Positions 1-53,699 of a stretch of 64,000 nucleotides of DNA are shown here, piece by piece. Within the stretch, counting starts at the first letter, position 1, and every line of letters starts with the position of its first letter. The notes beneath the pieces are model-generated. The model saw only the letters and a program-made list of their open reading frames with translations. It had not been told where the DNA came from and did not search any database. The DNA comes from Branchiostoma floridae (taxonomy: Eukaryota; Chordata; Leptocardii; Amphioxiformes; Branchiostomatidae), in assembly GCF_000003815.2 (NCBI RefSeq), contig NC_049990.1:2563794-2627793 (forward strand). The letters are read 5' to 3'. A program made the translations under genes and the position numbers.

Positions 1-97
1 CAACAAATCGGAGAAAATACCAAAACAGTACCGCAGCGAACGAACGCAGCAATGCCGCAAGCGTGCCGCACGTCAAGTGAGAGGGGGCCTTAACGTC
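1..97. repeat. Truncated end of a MITE (family also at 2212 and 17227)
   Basis: The window opens inside an element whose right end (CCGCAGCGAACGAACGC, then a run ending near GTGAGAGGGGGCCTTAAC) matches the right arms of the complete copies at 2212-2475 and 17227-17465. Only one arm is present because the left part lies outside the window. No coding potential was seen. Confidence 0.5.
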
Positions 98-99
98 GC

Positions 100-283
100 A
101 TTTCCCAACCGGGGGTCTTGAGAAACTAAAAATCAAATTTTATACTGAAAATATACAAAAATAATGCCCACGACTATTCTCTTTACGTCCTGTGTAGTTT
201 GGCGTCTTTTATATGATACTGTTCGTTCCCCAAATCTGCCCGGCCGGGTCCCGGTTTGGATTTGTGACGTGGGCCTTAAGACT
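100..283. repeat. Dispersed repeat, second copy near 16620-16820
   Basis: A stretch containing AATAATGCCCACGACTATTC and TGTAGTTTGGCGTCTTTTAT recurs almost base for base at 16620-16820 inside intron 14 of the first GH31 gene. Both copies end at a GGCCTTA-type sequence and carry a CCGG-rich flank. The length and arrangement suggest a non-autonomous transposon. The short ORF at 164-382 runs through it and is not considered a gene. Confidence 0.5.
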
Positions 284-383
284 ATTACAGAAGAAGAAGA
301 AGAACTTTATTGCACGGCAGTAGTTGTGTACGGTACAATATACTGTATGTCACATAAAGTACAAAATAAAGGTATAGAATAAA
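284..383 (-). mobile_element. Retroposon 3' tail (minus strand)
   Basis: Read on the minus strand, the segment ends in GCAATAAAGTTCTTCTTCTT, a polyadenylation-like AATAAA followed by a short TTC repeat. A second copy with the same internal block (TACAAAATAGAGGTATAGGA in plus orientation) lies at 4278-4389. Two copies sharing one 3' end and a simple-repeat tail are typical of 5'-truncated SINE/LINE insertions. The family name is unknown. Confidence 0.55.
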
Positions 384-514
384 ACGCAATGTCCTAAAGG
401 ACAAGTGAATTTAAAAAAAAAAAATTCTCCAACCCGGAAAGGTTGTGGAAAGGGTATTTTTATACAGTAACTTACCAAGCTGATGAAACTATACATGGAT
501 GTTTTGCCAACTTT

Positions 515-540
515 TGGTTTGGTTTGGTTTGGTTTGGTTA
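515..540. repeat. (GGTTT)n microsatellite
   Basis: About five uninterrupted GGTTT units. The surrounding 400-660 stretch contains no other recognisable feature. Confidence 0.8.
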
Positions 541-659
541 TACAGATATCCATTAGTGACTGATATGTCACTATTCTTCCTGGAGTCCGGGTGATTTGTA
601 GAGAATCGCCAATTCTAGACGGAAGGATTTTGCACCATCGCACACCGCACCATCGCACG

Positions 660-903
660 TGTCGGGGTTCTTTAACGTGCCTGGGGTATGGCTCTCCCCA
701 TACACGGGACCTTCGTTTTATTTCCTATCCGAGGGACGGCCCTAGCCAAAGCTAAGTACTCATTTTCACCTGAGTAAAGTGAGCAAAGTCGTGTAAAGTG
801 CCTTTCCCAAGGGCACAAGATCGGTAACACAGCAGCCGGATTCGAACCTGCAACCTCTCTGTCACGGGCCGAACACGGTCCCACTGCGCTACGCGATCCC
901 ACA
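660..903 (-). mobile_element. tRNA-derived SINE
   Basis: On the minus strand the element starts with a tRNA-like head: GTAGCGCAGTGGG resembles an A box, and GGTTCGAATCC is a perfect B box. A body follows with the block AAAGGCACTTTACACGAC and then CACGTTAAAGAACCCC. The AAAGGCACTTTACACG block recurs near 10290 (plus) and 25515 (minus), so this is a repeat family and not a functional tRNA gene. The ORF at 672-989 is a translation of this SINE. Confidence 0.7.
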
Positions 904-1150
904 TATTCATAGTTTATCTTACCGTGTGTGGATGATGGTCGGACCGATCCCAAAGGATGTGTCCCGGTTGGGAGGCTCTTGGTTGGCACGGGCTACGGCA
1001 GAAGAAAGCAGTACAGAAGCTAGATAACGTTTATAGGCAAATGCAGAATATTTCTCGTCACCGTCTGTCGTTTCGTTACATTGTCAGTTAGTTACAGTTA
1101 GTTTTGCTATATGACAGATGTGCAAAGGTTAAGTGTCACGGGCGTGCCTT

Positions 1151-1822
1151 GAAGCTGGTGTGTTACGCCGAACGGCGGTTATACCGGCTATATAGATACA
1201 GGTACAGAAGCTGGTGTGTTACGCCGAACGGCGGTTATACCGGCTATATAGATACAGGTACAGAAGCTGGTGTGTTACGCCGAAAGGCAGTTATACCGGC
1301 TATATAGATACAGATACAGAAGCTGGTGTGTTACGCTGAAGGGTGGTTATACCGGCTATATAGATACAGATACAGAGGCTGGTGTGTTACGCCGAACGGC
1401 GGTTATACCGGCAATATAGACACAGATACAGAAGCTGGTGTGTTTCGCCGAACGGCGGTTATACCGGCTATATAGATACAGATACAGAAGCTGGTGTGTT
1501 ACGCTGAAGGGTGGTTATACCGGCTATATAGATACAGATACAGAAGCTGGTGTGTTACGCCGAAGGGCGATTATACCGGCTATATATATACAGATACAGA
1601 AGTTGGTGTGTTACGCTGAAGGGTGGTTATACCGGCTATATAGATACAGGTACAGAAGCTGGTGTGTTTCGCCGAACGGAGGTTATACCGGCTATATAGA
1701 TACAGATACAGAAGTTGGTGTGTTACGCTGAAGGGTGGTTATACCGGCTATATAGATACAGGTACAGAAGCTGGTGTGTTACGCCGAAAGGCAGTTATAC
1801 CGGCTATATACTAGATGCAGAT
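1151..1822. repeat. Minisatellite, 56-bp unit, 12 copies
   Basis: Units begin GAAGCTGGTGTGTTACGC at 1151, 1207, 1263, 1319, 1375, 1431, 1487, 1543, 1599, 1655, 1711 and 1767, an exact 56-bp period with a few substitutions per unit. 56 is not a multiple of three, so the open frames crossing it change repeated peptide from unit to unit and are not credible proteins. One isolated unit lies in inverted orientation at about 21995-22037. Confidence 0.95.
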
Positions 1823-1948
1823 ACAGCCTACGTAGCTACAGATAGTTTCGCTACACGGCAGAAGCCGATTTGGAAATATGGCGTAGGCCTCAAAAGGCGA
1901 CAACTGTTTACGAAAGGGAAGTTGGTAACGCCTACCCGTCCGTCCCGA

Positions 1949-2153
1949 TTTCCGGACAGCCCCTGGGAGGAGTGGGTGGTGACGTTGATCGTGACCTTTG
2001 TTGTAGCTTCTGGCTGTGGAGAAAAACGTCATGCTGTTCACAACAAACTTATTTCTAATAACAAAAAAAGAAGCTTTCCGGACAGCCCCTGGGAGGAGTG
2101 GGTGGAGACGTTGATCGTGGGCGCTGTTTTAGCTTCCGGCTGTGGGGTAGAAT
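1949..2153. repeat. Direct repeat, two ~78-bp copies
   Basis: TTTCCGGACAGCCCCTGGGA starts at about 1949 and again at about 2075, each followed by GGAGTGGGTGG and a GACGTTGATCGTG block. The two copies are about 126 bp apart and well conserved. The region immediately follows the minisatellite. No gene is recognised. Confidence 0.75.
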
Positions 2154-2211
2154 GTTATCCTGCTCAATACAACAGACTTATTACTCGAAAAAAAAACAGA
2201 GCAAGTTAAGC

Positions 2212-2475
2212 TGTAAAGGTGGTATCTCACCGCACTTGGGGCACCAGTGCGGCACTTTTCATGCGGGGTTCGTAGATAACGCAACGAATTTCAGAGATAA
2301 AGAACGAATTTTCTTACGTTTTGTGTATTTTGCTGTCTGCTAAGTCTTATTTTTGCTTATTACCAATATCTAAATTATAGAAAATTGGCGAAAGTAACAA
2401 AATAGTGCCGCAGTGAACGAACACCACAGGGCCGCACCAGTGCCCCAAGTGCAGTGAGATATCACCTTAACAGTG
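2212..2475. mobile_element. MITE with inverted ends (family A)
   Basis: The left end reads roughly TAAAGGTGGTATCTCACCGC and the right end is its inverse (GCAGTGAGATATCACCTTAA). The inner block CAACGAATTTCAGAGATAAA is shared with the inverted copy at 17227-17465. No ORF large enough for a transposase is present, so the element is non-autonomous. Confidence 0.7.
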
Positions 2476-2538
2476 GGGTGCAAGGGCCACAAACTAACCA
2501 TTCCAAATGGTTTGGACTCTTTATTGTGGTGGTGTTTG

Positions 2539-2737
2539 GTTAAGCCCCCTTTACAAATCAAGAATTTTAGCTCGGCCGAGTTGTCAGCGAGCTCTAAATT
2601 ACGAGGAGGCATGACTCTTATGCCTACGAACAAATGGCAGAGTTTCTTCGTCAGCATCAGCGTCATACCTCCTCGTAATTTGGAGATCGCTGACAACTCG
2701 GCCGAGCTAAATTCTTGATTTGTAAAGGGGGCTTAAG
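2539..2737. mobile_element. Palindromic MITE, ~75-bp arms
   Basis: The left arm runs from TTAAGCCCCCTTTACAAATC through GCTCGGCCGAGTTGTCAGCG to ACGAGGAGGCATGAC. The right arm is the near-perfect inverse complement ending GATTTGTAAAGGGGGCTTAA. Arms of about 75 bp flank a spacer of about 50 bp. TTAA sits at both ends. Confidence 0.85.
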
Positions 2738-3004
2738 TAAGCTGATGACGGGCCGGGTGCGATTCCCAGGAGCCAGGGGACTGTCTCGTCTTTTGATTTT
2801 GATTTTGCACCGGTAATATTAGCTGTACCCATCCGATTCTCGCACACTCTTGAAAATTGGGTAAAGACAAACCGTCCAATGTCTGAAGGGACGTCCCAAA
2901 GCTTAACGAATAGACAAAATTATTAACTTGAACCTGGCAACCTTGCCGCCCCCAGTCGGTAAGTTAACGGAATCTTGATATTTAAAGGTAAGAATACTAA
3001 TGCC

Positions 3005-4964
3005 CTAGAGCTTGGGGTATTGCGGATATAAAAAGATGTTTTCTATTATCAATATTTCAGTACAAACAACTAACTCAATGTAAACAAACAAATAAAGAAA
3101 CAAACAAACATGTGGCCATTGACAAAGAAGATCCCGAGTAAAATGCTGAAATATTGTCACATTTGGAATCAAGAAAAAGAATAGAGAAATTCTTATTGTC
3201 GAGTCAGCAGAATATGGGGGCTTGATGAGCGTCGCGAGGATAATTGCTGACATCATCAGTATCACCATGGCAACGGCCGTGACAATTAGGCACATCATTT
3301 GGGGTCGTGACCTCAGATGACGTAACGTTTGACCCCAGAGACCGACCTCCTCTGCTTTGTTCTCTGTAAGTAATGTAACGTATGTTCATTCAATATTAGT
3401 TTCAAAAACCTCCCGACAAAATCTAATTGTCCATCTACCAAAATCACATTTTATTTAAAATCATCTGCTTGAACAAATGACTCGGAAAGAAAAAGAAAGA
3501 ACTATTTGGGAAAATGTTAAAATAACCAAAACGAACGGAAACGGACAATGAACCCTGATTCGCTTTACTATATGTTTTTTTTACCAATCATGTACATTAT
3601 TGTAATTATGTTCAGAGATTTGTCAGTACCGATGTAATCTGCATCTCTATTATATTTCATGTGACCCTTGCCTCCCTCTTGTCCTCAATTGAAGCAACCT
3701 GCAGGCCGATTTGAGCTTCTCATGAATAAATAAAGGTTTCAACAAGCAGGCATTCCAGACAATTGTACCAATTCTTGTGACCACCAACATTCTGGCAGAA
3801 TTTGAATTGGCTTGCTGTTTCAGTTCTCAATCAAACAAGATCAGAATGTTGTGATCAATGTTGCAATGTCGTAGAATGCGGTCACACCGCAGATAGAATA
3901 CACTGCCGTTCGATATTAAAAATTCGCCTCGAAATTTTCAAGCATGACAAAAATAATCGGACTGGTCACAAGTATCAATGTAGAATGGGCACAAATATCT
4001 GAAATGCAGTGAGAATTTTAAGAATGCACTACGAATATAGATGATATTGATGATCAGAACATATCATTACTAACCTGAAGCCGGGCGCTTGCGACGTCGA
4101 ACGCGGGCGAGTTCCTCGTCGTTCCCACTGCCCATGGCACCACATGGACCAGGTCGATCTAGGTTTAAGTCATCTGTGCTCTCTTCACTTCCAACTGCGT
4201 TATCAACATGGATGTTTGTTGGCGGCGACTGTGCTCCGGGAGTCGGGCGGGCATCGGGATGTGGTTGGGCCTCGCTAGGGGGATAAGAAGAACTTTATTG
4301 CATGCACGACAAACGTACAATGATACAATGTATGGCAACTAACTATTATACAAAGTACAAAATAGAGGTATAGGATAAAGCGTAACAACCTAGTCTCTGG
4401 ATCCGAACGAGCTTCGGGAGGTGGTCGTACTTCAGGAGATGTGTTGGCCACATGAGGCGGAGGGTCTTCGTCAGATGTGCGGGCCTCTGTGCCGACCCCA
4501 CCCGTACGGTCATCGAGAACGCTTCGATGCGATGGACGGGCTTCCGACCGAACAGAGTCCGCCTGATCTGTCGACGGCAATGCCACCGGGTGCGCTTCCG
4601 TACGGGCATCGTGGTTAACGCGAGCGTGTCGCGGCGGCAACACCGGCGGGAGCGACCCCGTACCGGCCCCGTGTGAAATGTTCATCGGCAACGCTGGTGC
4701 ATCAGAGCTTTGGTAGGCAGACTCTGCTTGTGTTGTTTTATGGATGGGGTCTGGGGCACACCAGAAGCGAGTTTCGCACGTCGCCCCTGAACGTGAACTT
4801 GTAACAGGCTGTACAAGTTCGAAGTGCCGGACGTGCAGTCTCACCGACTCGGGGATGTCGTACGCTCCGCTTGCCGCGTACCGCACCCCGCTCGGCTCCT
4901 CGGCGGGGTGGGTCTCGATCAGGCACCGGTGATTTTTGACCAGCGCTGCCTGCTCGTAAGCCAT
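3005..4964 (-). CDS. Putative single-pass membrane protein, three 5' exons (3' end unresolved)
   Basis: No family is recognised. Three minus-strand exons join in phase: exon a 4964-4390 (start in a GCCATGG context; 191 codons plus two bases), exon b 4274-4075, and exon c from 3363 to an undecided end (frame open to 3005). Exon a begins MAYEQAALVKNHRCLIETHP and becomes a Pro/Ala/Arg/Ser-rich low-complexity region. Exon b continues this and ends in a basic stretch (RVRRRKRPAS). Exon c encodes about 25 hydrophobic residues (plus about 3298-3225) after a basic flank and then a short tail. A long cytosolic N-terminus, basic residues and one membrane helix suggest type II topology; an ectodomain could lie at lower coordinates or outside the window. 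Intron a/b (115 bp) is nearly filled by a retroposon tail. Splice sites and phases support the model; function is unknown. Confidence 0.45.
4278..4389 (-). mobile_element. Retroposon 3' tail inside a small intron
   Basis: This minus-strand copy ends GCAATAAAGTTCTTCTTAT and matches the segment at 284-383. It occupies nearly all of the predicted 115-bp intron (4275-4389) of the membrane-protein gene. The donor GTTGTT lies at its 5' side and the acceptor CCCCCTAG directly after its tail. Confidence 0.55.
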
Positions 4965-5866
4965 GGCCGTTACTGAGCTTACTTTACCAAAGATCGCAGG
5001 TCGAAGCCCAGACAAGCCACAGAATTTAGATCTAAACTCGAAGAGAACTATCACCTTTATGATCAGTCTTACGCGGTAAACCACCCGCGAGCACTTAAAA
5101 AAAACCCGCCAAATTCCTCTAGAAAGAAATCGGTACTCCCTAATATGCAAAATGCAGTGTCCTGAGTCTATTATCTCTTAGTTCACTGGCTAGCGCCCTT
5201 TCAGCAATGGCCCTTGGCTACTTGGACACCCGTGGCTTCATGTGAGCCGGCCAAGCAGAGTAATGATCCGACCGGCTCACCGCACCGCTTGCGCTGACGG
5301 CGAAATGAGACATTAAAAAAAGAAACAGTTGTTGATTGTCTGGTGCGTACGTGAGATGATATTTTGGCTTGGCAGCGTTTGGCTGCGCAACGTTACAAAA
5401 AAAATCAATCAGTCGCGAGTCTTTTTTTTTTTGGCGCAAGGAGAAACTATTCAGACACGTGGTCGATACGCGTACAGAAGCACGCTTGGTCGACAGGTTG
5501 ATAACCTTGTATGTTGACCTGGAGGTCAAGTTTTCCGATCTTGACTGTTGTAGCTGAACTTGCTCGCATGCTATTACTCCTTCTGGTCACCAGTTTTTTT
5601 TATAAGAGTTATACTCCATCATAGTGTAGTGTCAGACTGTACATATTCCTTAAGGTTCCCCAGTATTTTGACAAATATACTACATGTATTTGTCTGTTCT
5701 GACTGTTCCACTACCCATGTACTGCATGTGAAGTTAGTTACCCAATGTAATTCGTCCAGACGTACCAGTATATGTTATCCCTCCAAATGTGCTATAATTG
5801 TTGTTGTTGTTTTTAATTAAAAAAAGAATTGTACTCCAAAAGCTCCAGATAACTTTCAACGATACT

Positions 5867-6408
5867 AAGGCCACAGCAAGTAAATTTTATGGATGACATC
5901 CTCTGCAGACTGCAAAAATAGTGCGATAGGGCGAAAAAAAAACAAGATGGGTGAAAAAAACAACAAGATTTTAAAAAACAGGCAGCATGAAGTTGAGATG
6001 ACTGTTGTAAAAAGAATTAAAGGGACAAAACATGGTATCAGAGCCAACAAAGTATTCATTCCTGTATTTAAGACATGCACTGGTGTGGTAAAATTGACAG
6101 TAGTCTGGTAGACTGGCATCACCAACAAAGTTGGTAACCACACTCATAGCTTCCATGTTGGTGTCACTTTTACAACAATCCAATAAGTTTCATTTCTACA
6201 ATTACAGTCCTGGGTACCTAGCAATTCTACACTCTACAAGGAAGTACAATTATTAGGCTACAACACAACATATTTGCTCATTTTGGTATTTTATCGTCAT
6301 GTTGACCATCCCTGCAGAAGACAGAAATTCTTGTTTTTTTTCTTCTAAAATCAGGCGAAAATTAATGCGCGCGCTGATGTCATCCATAAAATTTACTTGC
6401 AGTGGCCT
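5867..6408. mobile_element. MITE with GGCCACAGCAAGTAAAT ends (family B)
   Basis: The left end GGCCACAGCAAGTAAATTTT and the right end AAAATTTACTTGCAGTGGCC are inverse complements over about 35 bp, including an ATGGATGACATC block. TAA flanks both sides and may be a target duplication. A shorter copy with the same ends is at 61093-61349. The small ORFs inside are not considered genes. Confidence 0.8.
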
Positions 6409-7186
6409 AATCACTGTTAACAAAATTAACTACACCGACTGTTAAGAAGTACAATAAGTCAAATACTAGAGATGATAATTTATTTCTTAGGGACGTTAGG
6501 CCACCATAGGGCAACATTTGCCTGCTGAGAAGAATGATAATTGATTCCCATGTAGCGGGCTCTCTACTTTGTGGAATGCTGCAACCCATAACCCCTTATA
6601 ATTATACCCCAGTTACATTGTGCGAAAATCGATCTGGTGACATTTTCGTCAGTCCTGAGTTTTCTCGATTAGCGCGAAGTTTTTTAGGGATCGCTGGCAA
6701 TTCTTCGGAGCCTTGCTCAGTGTAATAGGGACGGTTTTTAAGTCAAAAATACGCGCGCGCCTCTGTCCACCTTGAAATCGGCCGACCTTAGCTTCCTGCG
6801 ATCAAGAAGCACAGCCGAAGGCCGACGACAATGTAGTAGGAGTATTAGGAAGGCCTGAAAGAGTCTGGATAAAAGCAGGAGTACTAGTATGCTCTGGTGT
6901 AGGTGGATCAGACAATCTAGTCGCGCGCTTTTACAGCTTCTACTTCTCCAACCACAAAACAGGTGGGCGATGTCATGCAACTGTTTATCGGTTATATAAA
7001 AGAAAAGCCAGACAAATTTGATGATAGGCTTGCGCCAAAATAAGCCAAGAAAAACGATAAGGGTGGAAGAACACCACAAAGGCACGTAATCTTAGCCTTT
7101 TTTGAGATATATAGTATATCTACACAGGTACTACTGCTTATTGTACTTAGTATTCAATTGCAGAATTACCGATGCAATCCACAAAG

Positions 7187-7255
7187 CTTTTCAAATGCTA
7201 CAAGTGTCTTTTGGACTACATAATACTCCCGCAACATACCAAGAAAATTATTGCT
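7187..7255 (+). pseudogene. Reverse transcriptase relic (tiny)
   Basis: The plus strand reads FQMLQVSFGLHNTPATYQ in one frame. This resembles the conserved segment (F..MPFGL.NAPATFQ) of Ty3/gypsy-type reverse transcriptases. Only about 20 codons are recognisable and the surroundings are not open, so it is a dead fragment. The rest of 6410-7600 shows nothing recognisable. Confidence 0.35.
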
Positions 7256-7601
7256 ATAATACTTTTGTTTAACCTTGAAAAACTCAAATTCGGACCAGCT
7301 GTACCCGCTGGTATTGATAGAGAATATGACCAGTGTATTTGTTTATTCATGAGAGGCTTAAATTGGCCTGCAGACCGCTTTTCATTGAGGTCATGAGGGA
7401 GAGGGGTTAAGGGTCAAACGAGGTCCACGATCGTTCGATGAAACTTTGTGCGACAGCAAAGTTAAACAAATGAAGAGTTTCAACCCTTTCGGTTGAACAT
7501 TCCCTGTCGATAGTCTTTCTCACATGAGATTGTTGAAATTGTAGTGGTTTATAATTATTCCCAGCATGGGCGTCCGCTACGGGTAACGTACGAGTTATAA
7601 A

Positions 7602-7614
7602 GTTAATCATTAAC
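7602..7614. promoter_or_regulatory. HNF1-like site upstream of GH31 gene 1
   Basis: GTTAATCATTAAC is a perfect palindromic match to the HNF1 consensus, 150 bp upstream of the start codon. The block around it (to about 7665) is conserved upstream of the inverted paralogue at 53040-53120. HNF1 proteins are known activators of the mammalian sucrase-isomaltase promoter. Binding here is inferred. Confidence 0.5.
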
Positions 7615-7763
7615 CAAACAAGTTTTAATCATTACCCAAGCTGTCGGTGGTGTGCCCCATCCATGACCTGATTAACGTTATAACGTCCGGAGGTAAGTGC
7701 CAGTCAAGTGGGCGTCTCTTGACAATCGTTGGACTCTTGAGCACACGGTGAATCCTTAAAGTC

Positions 7764-23655
<15,892 letters not shown>

Positions 23656-24627
23656 CCAACGGATAAATAAGTAGGACGCTCGCATGCGCAAGGACACAAC
23701 AAGGGGTCAACATGGGGTCAAAGGAAGAAGAAACCACGTCATCACGCACACCATTGGGTTAGTCGTCTCAAAGATCAACACATAAAGTTCGTTTTGTTTT
23801 TGCTAAAATCTAAACTTTATTCCTACCTGTAACACGACTGTCCAGCTGACTACACCACAGCCGTCATCAGATTGTAGTGACCAATCACTTATCAGGACAC
23901 GTGACCACATGTCACGTCAGCTATTAGTTTTGTTCTGTTCTGTTAAACAATTTGTTGAAGGTTACTTTTTATGACATAGTGTCGGTGGTAGCCCACAGTA
24001 GGGGTGTTGGATTGCATTTGTATACCAAGTCTGAGTAAAGTTACAAAACATCCTGGTCTTCTCTACGCAGTGTCTTGGTAAGACATGGTATCAATTGTTA
24101 ACCAAATATTGGGTAGGAAAAGCGTCTACTGTGTAATATATTGACCATGACAATGATTGATCTTTTAAAGAGTAGATTAAGTGATATGCTGTAAATAATT
24201 CTCTTATCGATGATAAGGAAAACAATTTTATAGTCAATTCACATACAAATATAATAACGAAACAATCTTCGATAGCCATTGTAAATAAGAGCAGCATTGA
24301 AGAATAAGAAAAATGTCATTCAGTATGAAGGTCAATCATCATACGACAACCTACATAAACATCGATGTTGCTGATGAGTATTGAATATGGCCAAATGTAG
24401 TTTCTTATATCTAGTCAAAACGATCCAAATTGAGCATTCTTACAAAATAAAGATACAAAAGGATGATAACCACAAGCTCTGAAATGTATAATGTTTGAGA
24501 CGTCTATGCGGTAACGGTGAAGCAGAAACATTGTGCATATGACTATGAGATATAGGTGACCACTCCTACTTTAAACTTAGCTAGACCGAATACCAACATG
24601 TAAATTGTGGTTTAGGTTGTTTCCACT

Positions 24628-52941
<28,314 letters not shown>

Positions 52942-53101
52942 AACTTCAAGGTTTCACCGTCTTCAGAAGAATCCAATGACTACCAGGAGACTCCCACTCA
53001 ACTAACACTAACCTCCGGACGTTATACGGTTACTCAGGTCATGCATGGGGCATGCATGGGGCATGCCACCGACAGTTTGGGTAATGACTAAAACTCGTTT
53101 A

Positions 53102-53114
53102 GTTAATGATTAAG
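53102..53114. promoter_or_regulatory. HNF1-like site upstream of GH31 gene 2
   Basis: GTTAATGATTAAG (minus CTTAATCATTAAC) lies at the position corresponding to the perfect site at 7602-7614, with conserved flanks (TCATTACCCAA and CTGTCGGTGG). It has one mismatch in the palindrome. Confidence 0.45.
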
Positions 53115-53142
53115 TTAATAACTTGTACGGTGCATGTAGCCG

Positions 53143-53217
53143 TCATAGGCGACTAAACTTCTTGTCATCACTAAGAGATTCTGCCGGCATCTCGGGAGAA
53201 CTTCCTTGCGTAGTCAT
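53143..53217 (-). pseudogene. Relic of a third GH31 first exon
   Basis: On the minus strand the ATG at 53217 opens 24 codons (MTTQGSSPEMPAESLSDDK, then KFSRL) followed by TGA. This matches the cytosolic start of gene 2 (SSSGMPAEDPSGEKFSRP), including the KFSR motif, and stops before the membrane anchor. It lies only about 200 bp upstream of gene 2. Confidence 0.65.
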
Positions 53218-53291
53218 GACCTGAAAATTTACACCTTACTAGCGCTGCCGTTACAAAATCCACACATCCTAACAACCTATGTACACTTATA

Positions 53292-53665
53292 TAGGTCAAA
53301 TCCGGGGCATACTGATAGTATGGGTTAATCATTGAAACCTAAATGGTTTGTTTTAAAGAAGTTAGAACAATTCGCTGAACACGCTATTTTTTCTTGGTTT
53401 TAGGTAATCTACCGGTTTACCCTATCATCATCTCCTGTCCTCTTCTTCTACAGGCATGGCTCAAAGTCTTCACTTTACTGTCTTCACAAAAAATTCAGCA
53501 AATGTTAGGAAACGTCCTTCCAACATTTACTTTCTGGACGTTAAACTTTTAAGTAGGTCAGATCCTGGGCATACTGATAGTTTAGGCTAATCATTGAAAC
53601 ATGGGGTTTGCCTTGTCGAAGTTATTTTCTGCAAACCCGCGCTCAAATAATTGCTGAACGGCTAT
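53292..53665. repeat. Direct repeat, two diverged ~100-bp copies
   Basis: TAGGTCAAATCCGGGGCATA at 53292 and TAGGTCAGATCCTGGGCATA at 53554 each precede ACTGATAGT and TAATCATTGAAAC. They probably reflect duplicated upstream DNA of the GH31 cluster. Confidence 0.65.
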
Positions 53666-53699
53666 CGCGTTTGTTAAACAACTTACGGTACACATTTGT

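Noticed and set aside
672-989. Coding gene on the minus strand or a functional tRNA
   Set aside because: The segment is a SINE with a tRNA-like head; related copies exist and no full cloverleaf or mature 3' end is seen.
1151-1822. CRISPR array
   Set aside because: Repeats are contiguous with no unique spacers, the genome is a eukaryote's, and there are no cas genes.
1104-2209. Long open frames with repeated Tyr/Arg peptides
   Set aside because: They are translations of the 56-bp minisatellite; the period is not a multiple of three and there is no start or splice context.
6738-7085. 115-aa hydrophobic minus-strand ORF
   Set aside because: There is no recognisable domain, no splice partner and no support from neighbouring sequence.
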